From the NCBI GenBank assembly GCA_014305015.1, contig JACRUB010000214.1, positions 1 to 7,445 on the forward strand: 7,445 nt of DNA. Reading direction: 5' to 3'. A program made the translations under genes and the position numbers. The stretch is from Vulcanimicrobiota bacterium. GTDB lineage: Bacteria; Vulcanimicrobiota; Vulcanimicrobiia; Vulcanimicrobiales; Vulcanimicrobiaceae. Positions 1 to 6,133 of this stretch are shown here, piece after piece (within the stretch, counting starts at the first letter, position 1; each line of letters starts with the position of its first letter). The notes below the pieces were generated by a model. It was not told where the DNA came from. It did not search any database and was given only the letters and a program-made list of their open reading frames with translations.

Positions 1-341
1 CAATCCCGCGGTCTTGAGAAACGTATAGGTGATCGCGAGAAACGCTGTTGCGCCCGCCGCAAATGCCAGGGCATCCATGTGAATCTTCGTCGATTGAATT
101 TACGAATCGGATGAACGCCGCCATAGCAAAAATCATAGGCAGCAACAACATGGCGACAATGGTGAGAAGCGGCTGCGCAAATTGGTGCGCCTTGAGGAGA
201 TAGACGCTGCCAAGAACCAGGACGACGTACGCAGACATCGCTGCTAAGAACTCGGTAGTAATGAGACAAGCGAAGTTCGGTCAATAGCACACCCTCATAC
301 CAAGAAGCAAGATTTAGCACGCCAGCGGCCTGCGTAGACAT
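1..341 (-). pseudogene. Small multi-pass membrane protein gene, apparently frameshifted twice, cut by left edge
   Basis: Read on the minus strand, a start at 341 has a good ribosome site (GGAGAA, 351-346). The first frame ends in a segment reading LRLSHYYR near 255. The sense then moves to a second frame, EFLAAMSAYVVLVLGSVYLL, and continues through two hydrophobic stretches to RFVNSIDE (codon 88-86). After that the membrane-like sense continues in a third frame, from about 84 to the edge: IHMDALAFAAGATAFLAITY and onward. From memory, a family of small unnamed membrane proteins carries a DELQRRI-x-x-(D/E)AL-type motif exactly where the third frame takes over. That suggests about 11 nt lost near 85 and about 2 nt lost near 253. 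Function is unknown. Alternatives are sequencing or assembly errors, or two short overlapping genes (ATG at 238 and ATG at 78). The hydrophobic pattern is clear; the family match is recalled, not searched. Confidence 0.5.
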
Positions 342-345
342 CCGA

Positions 346-351
346 TTCTCC
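346..351 (-). promoter_or_regulatory. Shine-Dalgarno site for the minus-strand membrane-protein gene
   Basis: On the minus strand GGAGAA lies here. The GGAG core is 6 nt from the ATG at 341-339. This is the best ribosome site in the left part of the window. It supports 341 as the original start of the damaged membrane-protein gene, rather than the internal ATG at 238. Confidence 0.45.
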
Positions 352-428
352 GCGGCGGCCGGTCACGACCTTTGGCCTGCAACCCGAGTCACCCCGAGCG
401 CGTCCTGGCGAAGGTTACGGGATGCCGT

Positions 429-776
429 ATGCACCCTGCGCTACTGCTACTAAAGAGAAAGTGGAAAACACGCGTGTTGGCACAAGTCGGAAAGCCTGCT
501 TCGGATTTTAAGCTCGATTTCACCAAAGGCGCGACGAGCGCAATAGACCTTGGGAAATCGATCAAGCTCTCGGATTACAAAGGCAAGTGGCTAGTCTTTT
601 TCTTTTATCCGCCCGACTTCACGTTCGTCCGTCCGACGGAAATTTCGGCGCTCTCGAATCGCTCCGATGAGCTCAAAGAGTACGACGCCGAGATTCTCGA
701 GCTGCAGGCATTGCAAACCGGCGATTTGTGCCCCGCCGAATGGAAGCCGGGCAAAGCCCTGCTACAAAAAGTCTAG
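429..776 (+). pseudogene. Degenerate AhpC/Prx1-type 2-Cys peroxiredoxin, catalytic Cys lost and centre deleted
   Basis: The reading frame is open but the protein looks dead as a peroxidase. The peroxiredoxin N-terminal part is plain: VGKPASDFKLDF, then LSDYKGKWLVFFFYPPDFTF. The next motif should be VCPTE, with the peroxidatic cysteine, but reads VRPTE. The codon at 630-632 is CGT, one transition away from TGT. After DAEIL (about 684-698) the sequence jumps directly to LQALQTGDLCPAEWKPG, the C-terminal motif with the resolving cysteine (TGC 729-731). Roughly 85-90 central family residues are therefore missing, without breaking the frame. The product from 429 would be 115 aa, against about 180-210 for the family. 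Conserved sequence begins near VGKPA, so GTG 474 or TTG 477 may be the ancestral start; TTG 372 is also in frame. ATG 429 is preferred here for its GGGA ribosome site (419-422). The stop abuts the next gene. An intact paralogue may exist elsewhere in the genome. Confidence 0.75.
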
Positions 777-1721
777 GTGCGCGCACTCTACTTCGAGGAA
801 TTCGGCGGATCAGAAGTCCTAAAATACGGCGACGTCGCGGATCCGGCACTCGAGGCCGGCTGCGCGCTCGTGCGTTCAAAAGCGATCGGGCTGAACTTTG
901 CCGATATCTACCGGCGGCGCGGCAATTACCATCTGTCCGGCCAGCCGCCATATATCTTGGGGTACGAAGCCGCCGGAATTATTGAAAGCGGTCCGGACGC
1001 CGGTAAACGTGTCGCGTTTGCCGACAGCCCGTTTTCCAATGCGGAACTCGCCGCGGTTCCGCGCGAGAAACTCATTGGGCTGCCGGACGACATCAGTTTC
1101 GAGCTCGCGGCGGCTCTTTTATTGCAAGGCCTGACCGCACACTATCTCGTTCACGACAGCTACGCGGTTGAACCGGGTGAACGCGTGCTGGTCCACGCAG
1201 CGGCGGGCGGCGTCGGATTATTGTTGGTGCAACTCCTCAAAGAACGAGCCGCTCACGTTATCGCGCTGGCCTCGACCGATGAGAAATGTTTGGAAGCGAA
1301 GAGAGCCGGTGCGGACGAAGCGTACCGTTACGACGATGGCTGGCAAGCGCGAGCCCGCGGTTGCGATGTCGTGTATGACTCCGTCGGCAGTACGCTTGAC
1401 GGCAGTATCGATGTAGTTCGCACCGGCGGGCACGTCGTTTTTTACGGTATGGCCGGCGGTGATCCGGCGCCCGTCGATCCGCGCCGCCTGATGGATGGAT
1501 CGAAAACACTCACCGGCGGCGATGTCTGGATCGTGCTCGATTCCGCAGGCGAGCGGATTCGGCGCGCGAACGAGCGCTTTGCACTTGTTCGTGTGGGCAA
1601 GTTGCATGTGCGAATCGACAAGACGTTTACGTTGTGCGATGGCGCTAAGGCGCATCGCTATTTAGAGAGCCGAAAGAGCAAGGGAAAAATTCTGCTCGTG
1701 CCATACCGTGCGAGCGCATAA
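777..1721 (+). CDS. Zinc-independent NAD(P)H:quinone oxidoreductase, MDR superfamily
   Basis: This is a cytosolic oxidoreductase expected to reduce quinones or similar electrophilic carbonyl compounds with NADPH. The 314-aa protein shows the usual two-part MDR layout. An N-terminal GroES-like domain spans about residues 1-110 and includes GLNFADIYRRRGNY and PYILGYEAAG. A Rossmann nucleotide-binding domain follows, with AAAGGVGLLLVQLLK at 141-155. Residues 134-155 fit the quinone oxidoreductase/zeta-crystallin signature. The substrate side continues with DVVYDSVGS (197-205) and a GGHVVFYGMAGG turn (217-228). The cysteine/histidine zinc ligands of alcohol dehydrogenases are absent, as expected for this branch. 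Length is close to the typical 320-330. The GTG start directly follows the upstream TAG, with no strong ribosome site of its own, so translation was probably coupled to the peroxiredoxin gene. A specific Qor assignment rather than another zeta-crystallin-like reductase is uncertain. Confidence 0.9.
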   Translation: MRALYFEEFGGSEVLKYGDVADPALEAGCALVRSKAIGLNFADIYRRRGNYHLSGQPPYILGYEAAGIIESGPDAGKRVAFADSPFSNAELAAVPREKLIGLPDDISFELAAALLLQGLTAHYLVHDSYAVEPGERVLVHAAAGGVGLLLVQLLKERAAHVIALASTDEKCLEAKRAGADEAYRYDDGWQARARGCDVVYDSVGSTLDGSIDVVRTGGHVVFYGMAGGDPAPVDPRRLMDGSKTLTGGDVWIVLDSAGERIRRANERFALVRVGKLHVRIDKTFTLCDGAKAHRYLESRKSKGKILLVPYRASA

Positions 1722-1744
1722 TGCGTTAGAGATTTCCGTCGGTT

Positions 1745-2137
1745 TTAGCATGTTCTCGCCGTAGGGCACTTTTTCAACCTAGCCGGGTGCTCCGGCCGAG
1801 CTCGCATTTGTTGCAGTTGCAATTGCATATTCGCAAGTTGATTTTGTAACAGAATCGTCTGCAATACGCCGTTGTTTTGATTGAGTTGAGATTGAACATA
1901 CAACTGCGAGAGCTGTTGTTGCAATTGCAGCGTTTGTTGTTGCGCTGTGAGCGCCCGGCCAATGGTATTTGAAATCTGTTGTTGATTGATGTTGGACTGG
2001 ATAACTGATTGTTGGGCAGCGGCCGCGGTGGCAGCGCAACTTGGGCAAGTCGAAAGATCGGTCGTTTGAGTTTCACCGGGAGCGGGCGTCAGCGCTTGTA
2101 GTGCGACAGCTAGTAGAACGGTGATGGCGTATCTCAT
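1745..2137 (-). CDS. Small secreted glutamine-rich protein with a CPSC motif
   Basis: The protein has 130 residues and matches no family I can name. MRYAITVLLAVALQALTPAP looks like a signal peptide, so the mature chain should lie outside the cytoplasm. It continues with CPSC (31-34), a short alanine run, and then a long low-complexity stretch: 24 of the 69 residues from 42 to 110 are glutamine, spaced with leucine, isoleucine and asparagine. That pattern fits an amphipathic helix or coiled coil. The tail (111-130) is different, basic and proline-containing, with cysteines at 124 and 130. The frame stays open upstream to 2449, but that extension is antisense to the neighbouring secreted protein, and the signal peptide fixes the start at 2137. 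The gene converges on the quinone oxidoreductase with a 23-nt gap and diverges from the gene at 2195. CxxC may bind metal or form a disulfide; this is inference. The repetitive CAA/CAG codons could also let the frame drift. Confidence 0.65.
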   Translation of the reverse strand: MRYAITVLLAVALQALTPAPGETQTTDLSTCPSCAATAAAAQQSVIQSNINQQQISNTIGRALTAQQQTLQLQQQLSQLYVQSQLNQNNGVLQTILLQNQLANMQLQLQQMRARPEHPARLKKCPTARTC

Positions 2138-2145
2138 GCCACACA

Positions 2146-2154
2146 AGTGTATCA
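2146..2154 (-). promoter_or_regulatory. Candidate extended -10 promoter for the glutamine-rich protein gene
   Basis: On the minus strand TGATACACT reads as an extended -10 (TG, one base, then TACACT, 4 of 6 matches to TATAAT). I see no -35 at the usual distance. Transcription would begin about 7 nt later, at or next to the ATG at 2137, and no ribosome site precedes that ATG. The mRNA could therefore be leaderless. The overlapping GTGTATCAC on the plus strand is a weak -10 candidate for the divergent gene at 2195. This is pattern reading only. Confidence 0.25.
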
Positions 2155-2194
2155 CGGATGAAACTTTTCGGCCGCTTGCTTCGTACCTGAGAAC

Positions 2195-3040
2195 ATGCGA
2201 CTCATTGCGGCCGGAGTTTTTCTTTTCTGCACCCTCGCGCCCGCGTCCGCGCAAACAACGCGCACTCCCGCGGAAACCGTCTACATGAGCGCGATCGGCG
2301 CCATGAGCAGCCTCAAAGAGCCGCCGTATATTAGCTATACGATGCGGAGTGAACCGCGTGGACTGGCCGTCAACCTCTTCACGCAACGTCACTTCGTGTG
2401 GCTCGACATTCATCAGGGCGATGAGACCAGCGACTGGCAAATCCGGCACCGCACGGACGATTACGCGAGTGAAATCCTTCAGCCGAGCGGCGTCCGTTAT
2501 GTGAGCGGACGGTCTTTCTTCGATCCGACTTGGTTCGGCACGTATCGCGCTCTGCGCGATGGCATGTTAGGCTATCAGGACATTGAGAAACCCGTTTCGG
2601 AGCGCGCAACGCCGAAACCGGACATCTCCACCCGTGCCCAGGAGATCGCCGTCGTTAATGTCATGGGTCCGACAATTTATTGGATCCAAGATCGTGGCGC
2701 GGCTGTCTGCCCGAACGGCGCGCCCGGCCACGCTCTGCATCTGCGCTCGCGCGATCGTGACCCCAAGCATCAGCTCAACGATGTGACCATCGACAACCAG
2801 ACCATGCAGTTTTGCATGATCCGATATGGGATTGCAGATTCGTTCGGATTCCACGGGATCGTCGAACAGCATTACGCCCAGGTCGGAAAATACTGGATGC
2901 AAACGGAAGGACTGCTCGATGGAACAATGCGCGTCTTCGGTATCTCAATGCATCATGGAAAGTGGCTCTACCGTTTGGACGACATGACCTTTCCGGAGCG
3001 CATCCCGTCGGCTGCTTTCCTCACGCCGTTTACACAGTAG
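2195..3040 (+). CDS. Exported protein of unknown function
   Basis: I do not recognise this 281-aa protein. MRLIAAGVFLFCTLAPASAQ is a clear Sec signal peptide with a probable cleavage after ASAQ (about residue 20). There is no lipobox at the cleavage site and no further membrane segment, so a soluble periplasmic or secreted product is likely. The mature chain is rich in aromatic residues and alternating short hydrophobic runs, such as PPYISYTM, FVWLDIH, TIYWIQDRG and KWLYRLDDMTFP, which suggests a mostly beta-strand fold. Two mature cysteines, C172 (AVCPNG) and C207 (QFCMIR), could form a disulfide. The ATG at 2195 is set by the signal peptide; only a weak GAG precedes it. It diverges from the glutamine-rich secreted protein, and the two may share regulation. 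A LolA-like or other lipid-binding fold is conceivable, but no motif proves it. Confidence 0.8.
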   Translation: MRLIAAGVFLFCTLAPASAQTTRTPAETVYMSAIGAMSSLKEPPYISYTMRSEPRGLAVNLFTQRHFVWLDIHQGDETSDWQIRHRTDDYASEILQPSGVRYVSGRSFFDPTWFGTYRALRDGMLGYQDIEKPVSERATPKPDISTRAQEIAVVNVMGPTIYWIQDRGAAVCPNGAPGHALHLRSRDRDPKHQLNDVTIDNQTMQFCMIRYGIADSFGFHGIVEQHYAQVGKYWMQTEGLLDGTMRVFGISMHHGKWLYRLDDMTFPERIPSAAFLTPFTQ

Positions 3041-3046
3041 GGCCTG

Positions 3047-3075
3047 CCTCGCTGCCTTTTCCGGCGGCGGTGAGG
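3047..3075. other. Stem-loop in the gap before the cheY-like gene
   Basis: CCTCGCTGCC (3047-3056) can pair with GGCGGTGAGG (3066-3075) over 10 positions, including two G-U pairs, around a 9-nt loop. It starts 7 nt after the stop of the exported-protein gene. No T-run follows, so it does not look like a standard intrinsic terminator. It may protect the mRNA 3' end or partly separate the two transcripts. The surrounding gap (3041-3138) holds no gene and no convincing promoter. Confidence 0.3.
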
Positions 3076-3138
3076 GTGGGAAGCTCGCTTGCTCGAATAG
3101 GACGCGCCTACCCGGATTTTCCAGGCACAGGAGAAGAG

Positions 3139-3501
3139 ATGAGCAAGCGGGTCTTGATCGTAGATGATGCGGTCGTCATGCGGATGATGATCAAAGGAAT
3201 TCTTTCCAAGAACGGGTTCGACGTCGTTGGCGAAGCGCAAAACGGCGCGGAGGCCGTGGATAAATACAAGGCGCTGAGCCCGGACTTGGTCACGATGGAC
3301 ATGGTGATGCCGGAGATGGATGGGATTACCGCCGTCAAGCAGATTATGAGTCACGATCCCAATGCCAAGATCATCATGTGCACGTCCATGGGTCAGCAAG
3401 CGCTCGTGGTCGAGGCCATCCAAGCCGGTGCAAAGTCGTTTGTTACAAAACCGTTTCAGCCGCCGAAAATTCTCGAAACGATCAGCAAGGTGCTTGCATG
3501 A
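3139..3501 (+). CDS. cheY: CheY-type single-domain response regulator
   Basis: This 120-aa cytoplasmic phospho-receiver has no output domain, so it should signal by binding a partner, classically the flagellar switch. The receiver hallmarks are all visible: acidic pair D9-D10 (VLIVDD), phosphoacceptor D54 in LVTMDMVMPEMDG, T82 in IIMCTS, and K104 in FVTKPF. F101 occupies the rotamer-switch position that is Tyr in enterobacterial CheY. The start is fixed by AGGAGA at 3129-3134, a few nt before ATG 3139. The same frame stays open upstream to 2812, but that part overlaps the exported-protein gene in another frame. The gene overlaps the following cheC by ATGA, so the phospho-signal and its phosphatase are made together. 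No CheA, receptor or CheW gene is in the window, so the phosphate donor must be encoded elsewhere. A role in type IV pilus or other motility rather than flagella is possible. Confidence 0.92.
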   Translation: MSKRVLIVDDAVVMRMMIKGILSKNGFDVVGEAQNGAEAVDKYKALSPDLVTMDMVMPEMDGITAVKQIMSHDPNAKIIMCTSMGQQALVVEAIQAGAKSFVTKPFQPPKILETISKVLA

Positions 3502-4103
3502 GTGAGCTGCAGCTCAACGACCTGCAAAGAGATGCGTTGCGCGAAGTTGGAAATATCGGCGCCGGCCATTCGGCCACCGCACTTTCAACTTTACTTGATA
3601 CGCGAATCAATCTGACGGCTCCGCACGTCGAGATCATCAAATTCCGCGATCTCTCTTCAAAACTGCATTATGATAACAGCACTGTGGCAGTGCTACACAT
3701 GTACGTTCACGGACCGGCGCCTTCGCGTATTGTGGTGATGTTTGATCGCCAGCAGGCCTCGGAGTTCGTAGATGCATTCATCAAGCGCCTGATCGGCAAC
3801 ATTCATATGTTCGATTCGATCAAGGATTCTACGCTGATGGAGCTGGGCAACATCATCGCCGGTTCCTATTTAACGGCGATTATCGATCTCACGGGCGTGC
3901 CGCTCACGCTCTCGGTTCCCACGCTCGCGTATGGAACGTTGGACAGCGCACTCCCACAGTTGATGAAGATCGTTCCGGATCAGGACGTCTTCTTGATCGA
4001 GAACAGTTTCCTGGATAAGGACAAAGAAATCAACGGGCAGTTCTTGCTGATTCCGGAATCCGGCTCCATCGCTCCGCTCCTTGCCGTGTTCGGTGTCGAC
4101 TAG
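3498..4103 (+). CDS. cheC: CheC-type CheY-P phosphatase
   Basis: CheC proteins dephosphorylate CheY-P during chemotactic adaptation. The 201-aa length fits CheC (about 200) rather than the shorter CheX. Both phosphatase signatures of the form (D/S)-x3-E-x2-N are present. The first is D12, E16, N19 in DALREVGNIGAGHSATAL. The second is S111, E115, N118 in STLMELGNIIAGSYLTAI. The two halves show the pseudo-symmetric repeat of the family. The start is ATG 3498, overlapping the cheY-like stop, with AAGGTG at 3487-3492 as ribosome site; the frame is open further upstream but lies inside the receiver gene. CheC activity is boosted by CheD in Bacillus and Thermotoga; no cheD is seen here. The next gene, a transporter, starts 3 nt after the stop, so the three are probably co-transcribed. 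CheC is well supported; the process it serves is inferred. Confidence 0.9.
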   Translation: MSELQLNDLQRDALREVGNIGAGHSATALSTLLDTRINLTAPHVEIIKFRDLSSKLHYDNSTVAVLHMYVHGPAPSRIVVMFDRQQASEFVDAFIKRLIGNIHMFDSIKDSTLMELGNIIAGSYLTAIIDLTGVPLTLSVPTLAYGTLDSALPQLMKIVPDQDVFLIENSFLDKDKEINGQFLLIPESGSIAPLLAVFGVD

Positions 4104-4106
4104 CCC

Positions 4107-6131
4107 GTGCAAACTCTTTCTTCGCCTACCGCCGCCCGTGATGCGTCTGCATTAGAATTCACTATCCGCGGCGTTATCATCGGCGCCCTGATCACCCTGG
4201 TCTTTACTGCCGCCAACGTGTATCTCGGTCTCAAGGTCGGTCTCACGTTCGCTTCCTCAATTCCGGCCGCGGTTATCTCGATGGCCGTGCTGCGCGCTTT
4301 TCGCGGATCGACGATTTACGAAAACAACATCGTGCAAACGATCGCGTCCTCGGCCGGCACGCTTTCTTCCATCATTTTTGTGTTGCCGGGCCTGGTGATG
4401 GTCGGATGGTGGACGGGCTTCCCGTTTTGGGAATCGTTCGGGGTCTGTGCAACCGGTGGAATTTTGGGCGTTATGTATAGCGTTCCGCTGCGCCGCGCGA
4501 TGGTGACGACCTCGGATCTTCCGTACCCCGAAGGTGTTGCCGCAGCAGAAGTGCTGATCGTCGGTTCAGGTGCAGGTGCGCATTCTGAAGCCGCCGTTGA
4601 AAATAAAGCGGGCTTGTTCACGCTCATCGTGGGATCGGTCAGCTCGGCGGTCTTCGCTGCAATTGTGGCAACGGGTGTCTTTGCTGCAGAGGTTGCAAGA
4701 TATTTCCGGGTTGTTGGTGCGGGCGCTACGGGTTTTGGTTTTTCGATGTCGCTTGCGCTGATTGGCGCAGGTCACCTGATCGGTCTTGGCGTCGGCCTCG
4801 CGATGCTTACGGGCCTCATTGTCTCTTGGGGCTTCGCAACCCCGATCTACAGTCACTTCCATCCGCAATTGGGGACACCGGCTGCCATCGCTCTCGACGT
4901 GTGGCGCCACAAAGTGCGCTTTATCGGTGCGGGAACCATCGGCATGGCCGCAATTTGGGCGCTAATTGCACTTGCCCGCCCGGTGTGGAACGGCGTGTTG
5001 GCTTCCCTTGCAGCGTCGCGCAAGCTCAATACGGTTAAAGCAGCCGACTTGCCGATCGTAGAGCAAGATATTCCGATAAAACTCGTCGGACTGATCAGCC
5101 TTGCGTGTCTGGTTCCCGTCGTCATTCTGCTGACGATGTTTTTGAGCGATCACGGCGCGCCGCTGGGGTCGCTGATGGTCCCGCTAATTATCGGCGCGGT
5201 TGTCTATATCGTTCTCGCCGGGTTTTTTGTCGCGGCAGCTTCTGGCTACATGGCGGGACTCATCGGATCATCGAATAGTCCCGTCTCCGGGCTCGCGATC
5301 CTAACGGTCATCGGTGCATCGCTTCTGCTCGTCTTGCTTGCGCATAATGCGGGCACCAACGTGGCCGCTGCACTCGTTGCCTATTCCTTGATCGTCACGG
5401 CAGTAGTGATTTGCATCGCGACGATTTCGAATGACAACCTTCAGGATCTTAAAACAGGCCAGCTCGTCGGAGCAACGCCGTGGCGCCAACAGTGGGCATT
5501 GGTGATCGGCGTGATCTTTGGTGCGCTTGTCATTCCGCCGATTTTGAACCTGCTCAATGTTTCCAACGGTTTTGCTGGGGCACCGAACGTTACGGCCGCG
5601 CATGCGTCCCAAGCCCTCGCCGCTCCGCAGGCAACGTTGATTTCCGCGCTTGCGCTCGGCGTCATCAAAGGGCAAATCGATTGGGTTCTCATCGGCATCG
5701 GCGCGCTGATCGGCGTCCTCTTCATCGGCGTCGATGAATTCTTGCGCCGCACGGGTGAAGGCCGCAAGCTTCCACCGCTTGCAGTGGGACTTGGCATCTA
5801 CCTTCCGGTCGGCACGATCGCGACGGTGGTCGTCGGCGCCGTGCTGGGGTCGGCGTATAACCGCTGGGTTGCAAAAGGTCCGAACGCGGACCTTGCGAGG
5901 CGCCTCGGCGTGCTCTTGGCCTCAGGACTCATCGTCGGCGAAAGTCTCTTCGGTGTCTTCTTAGCTGGGTTCGTGTACTTCTCGAAAAACCAAGCACCGC
6001 TTGCGCTGCCGTTCACGACTACGGACTGGTACGCAAACCCGTCGCTGATCATTGCAGCGCTTGGTTTTATCGCATCAATCTTTGCGCTTTACATGTGGAC
6101 GGGACGCTTTGCTCGCAAACAAATCTTGTGA
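4107..6131 (+). CDS. OPT-family oligopeptide/metal-chelate transporter
   Basis: This is a 674-aa inner-membrane transporter of the OPT/YSL family, which imports oligopeptides or metal-chelate complexes by a proton-linked mechanism. The substrate cannot be read from the sequence. Family-typical blocks are intact: AANVYLGLKVGLTFASSIP (about 35-53), YENNIVQTIASSAGTLSS (71-88), PLRRAM followed by LPYPEGVAAAEVL (about 127-150), GLIGSSNSPVSGLAI (384-398), and NDNLQDLKTGQLVGATPW (442-459). I count around 16 hydrophobic segments along the chain, matching the usual topology. It is full length with no visible break. The GTG start lies 3 nt after the cheC stop and has no strong ribosome site, so coupling to cheC is likely. 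An OPT transporter following CheY and CheC is an unexpected neighbour, and the link may be only transcriptional. It ends 2 nt from the convergent regulator gene, leaving no room for a separate terminator. Confidence 0.92.
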   Translation: MQTLSSPTAARDASALEFTIRGVIIGALITLVFTAANVYLGLKVGLTFASSIPAAVISMAVLRAFRGSTIYENNIVQTIASSAGTLSSIIFVLPGLVMVGWWTGFPFWESFGVCATGGILGVMYSVPLRRAMVTTSDLPYPEGVAAAEVLIVGSGAGAHSEAAVENKAGLFTLIVGSVSSAVFAAIVATGVFAAEVARYFRVVGAGATGFGFSMSLALIGAGHLIGLGVGLAMLTGLIVSWGFATPIYSHFHPQLGTPAAIALDVWRHKVRFIGAGTIGMAAIWALIALARPVWNGVLASLAASRKLNTVKAADLPIVEQDIPIKLVGLISLACLVPVVILLTMFLSDHGAPLGSLMVPLIIGAVVYIVLAGFFVAAASGYMAGLIGSSNSPVSGLAILTVIGASLLLVLLAHNAGTNVAAALVAYSLIVTAVVICIATISNDNLQDLKTGQLVGATPWRQQWALVIGVIFGALVIPPILNLLNVSNGFAGAPNVTAAHASQALAAPQATLISALALGVIKGQIDWVLIGIGALIGVLFIGVDEFLRRTGEGRKLPPLAVGLGIYLPVGTIATVVVGAVLGSAYNRWVAKGPNADLARRLGVLLASGLIVGESLFGVFLAGFVYFSKNQAPLALPFTTTDWYANPSLIIAALGFIASIFALYMWTGRFARKQIL

Positions 6132-6133
6132 CA

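Noticed and set aside
1..341. The frame starting at ATG 341 stays open on the minus strand to the left edge, as if one intact protein.
   Set aside because: After about 255 it loses the hydrophobic pattern and fills with Arg, Cys, His and Trp. The membrane-like sense continues in the other two frames.
1218..1655. Minus-strand open frame of 145 codons inside the quinone oxidoreductase gene.
   Set aside because: Shadow of a well-supported gene; no recognisable motifs and an unlikely composition.
1810..2030. The CAA/CAG-rich stretch as a microsatellite or tandem repeat array.
   Set aside because: The units are irregular and best explained as glutamine codons of one coding region; there is no constant period.
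2138..2449. Upstream extension of the glutamine-rich protein frame to a start at 2449.
   Set aside because: It would be antisense to the exported-protein gene and would bury a good signal peptide inside the chain.
3047..3085. Rho-independent terminator after the exported-protein gene.
   Set aside because: A stem-loop can form but no T-run follows it, so it is listed only as a structure.
2812..3138. Upstream extension of the CheY frame to 2812.
   Set aside because: It overlaps the end of a clear gene in another frame, and the receiver domain begins right at ATG 3139 with a strong ribosome site.
3378..3497. Upstream extension of the CheC frame to 3378.
   Set aside because: The extension lies inside the receiver gene and has no CheC-like sequence. 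ATG 3498 has an AAGGTG ribosome site and the typical N-terminus.
4566..4910. Minus-strand open frames within the OPT transporter gene.
   Set aside because: Their Arg/Cys/His-rich translations are typical of antisense shadows of a membrane protein gene.
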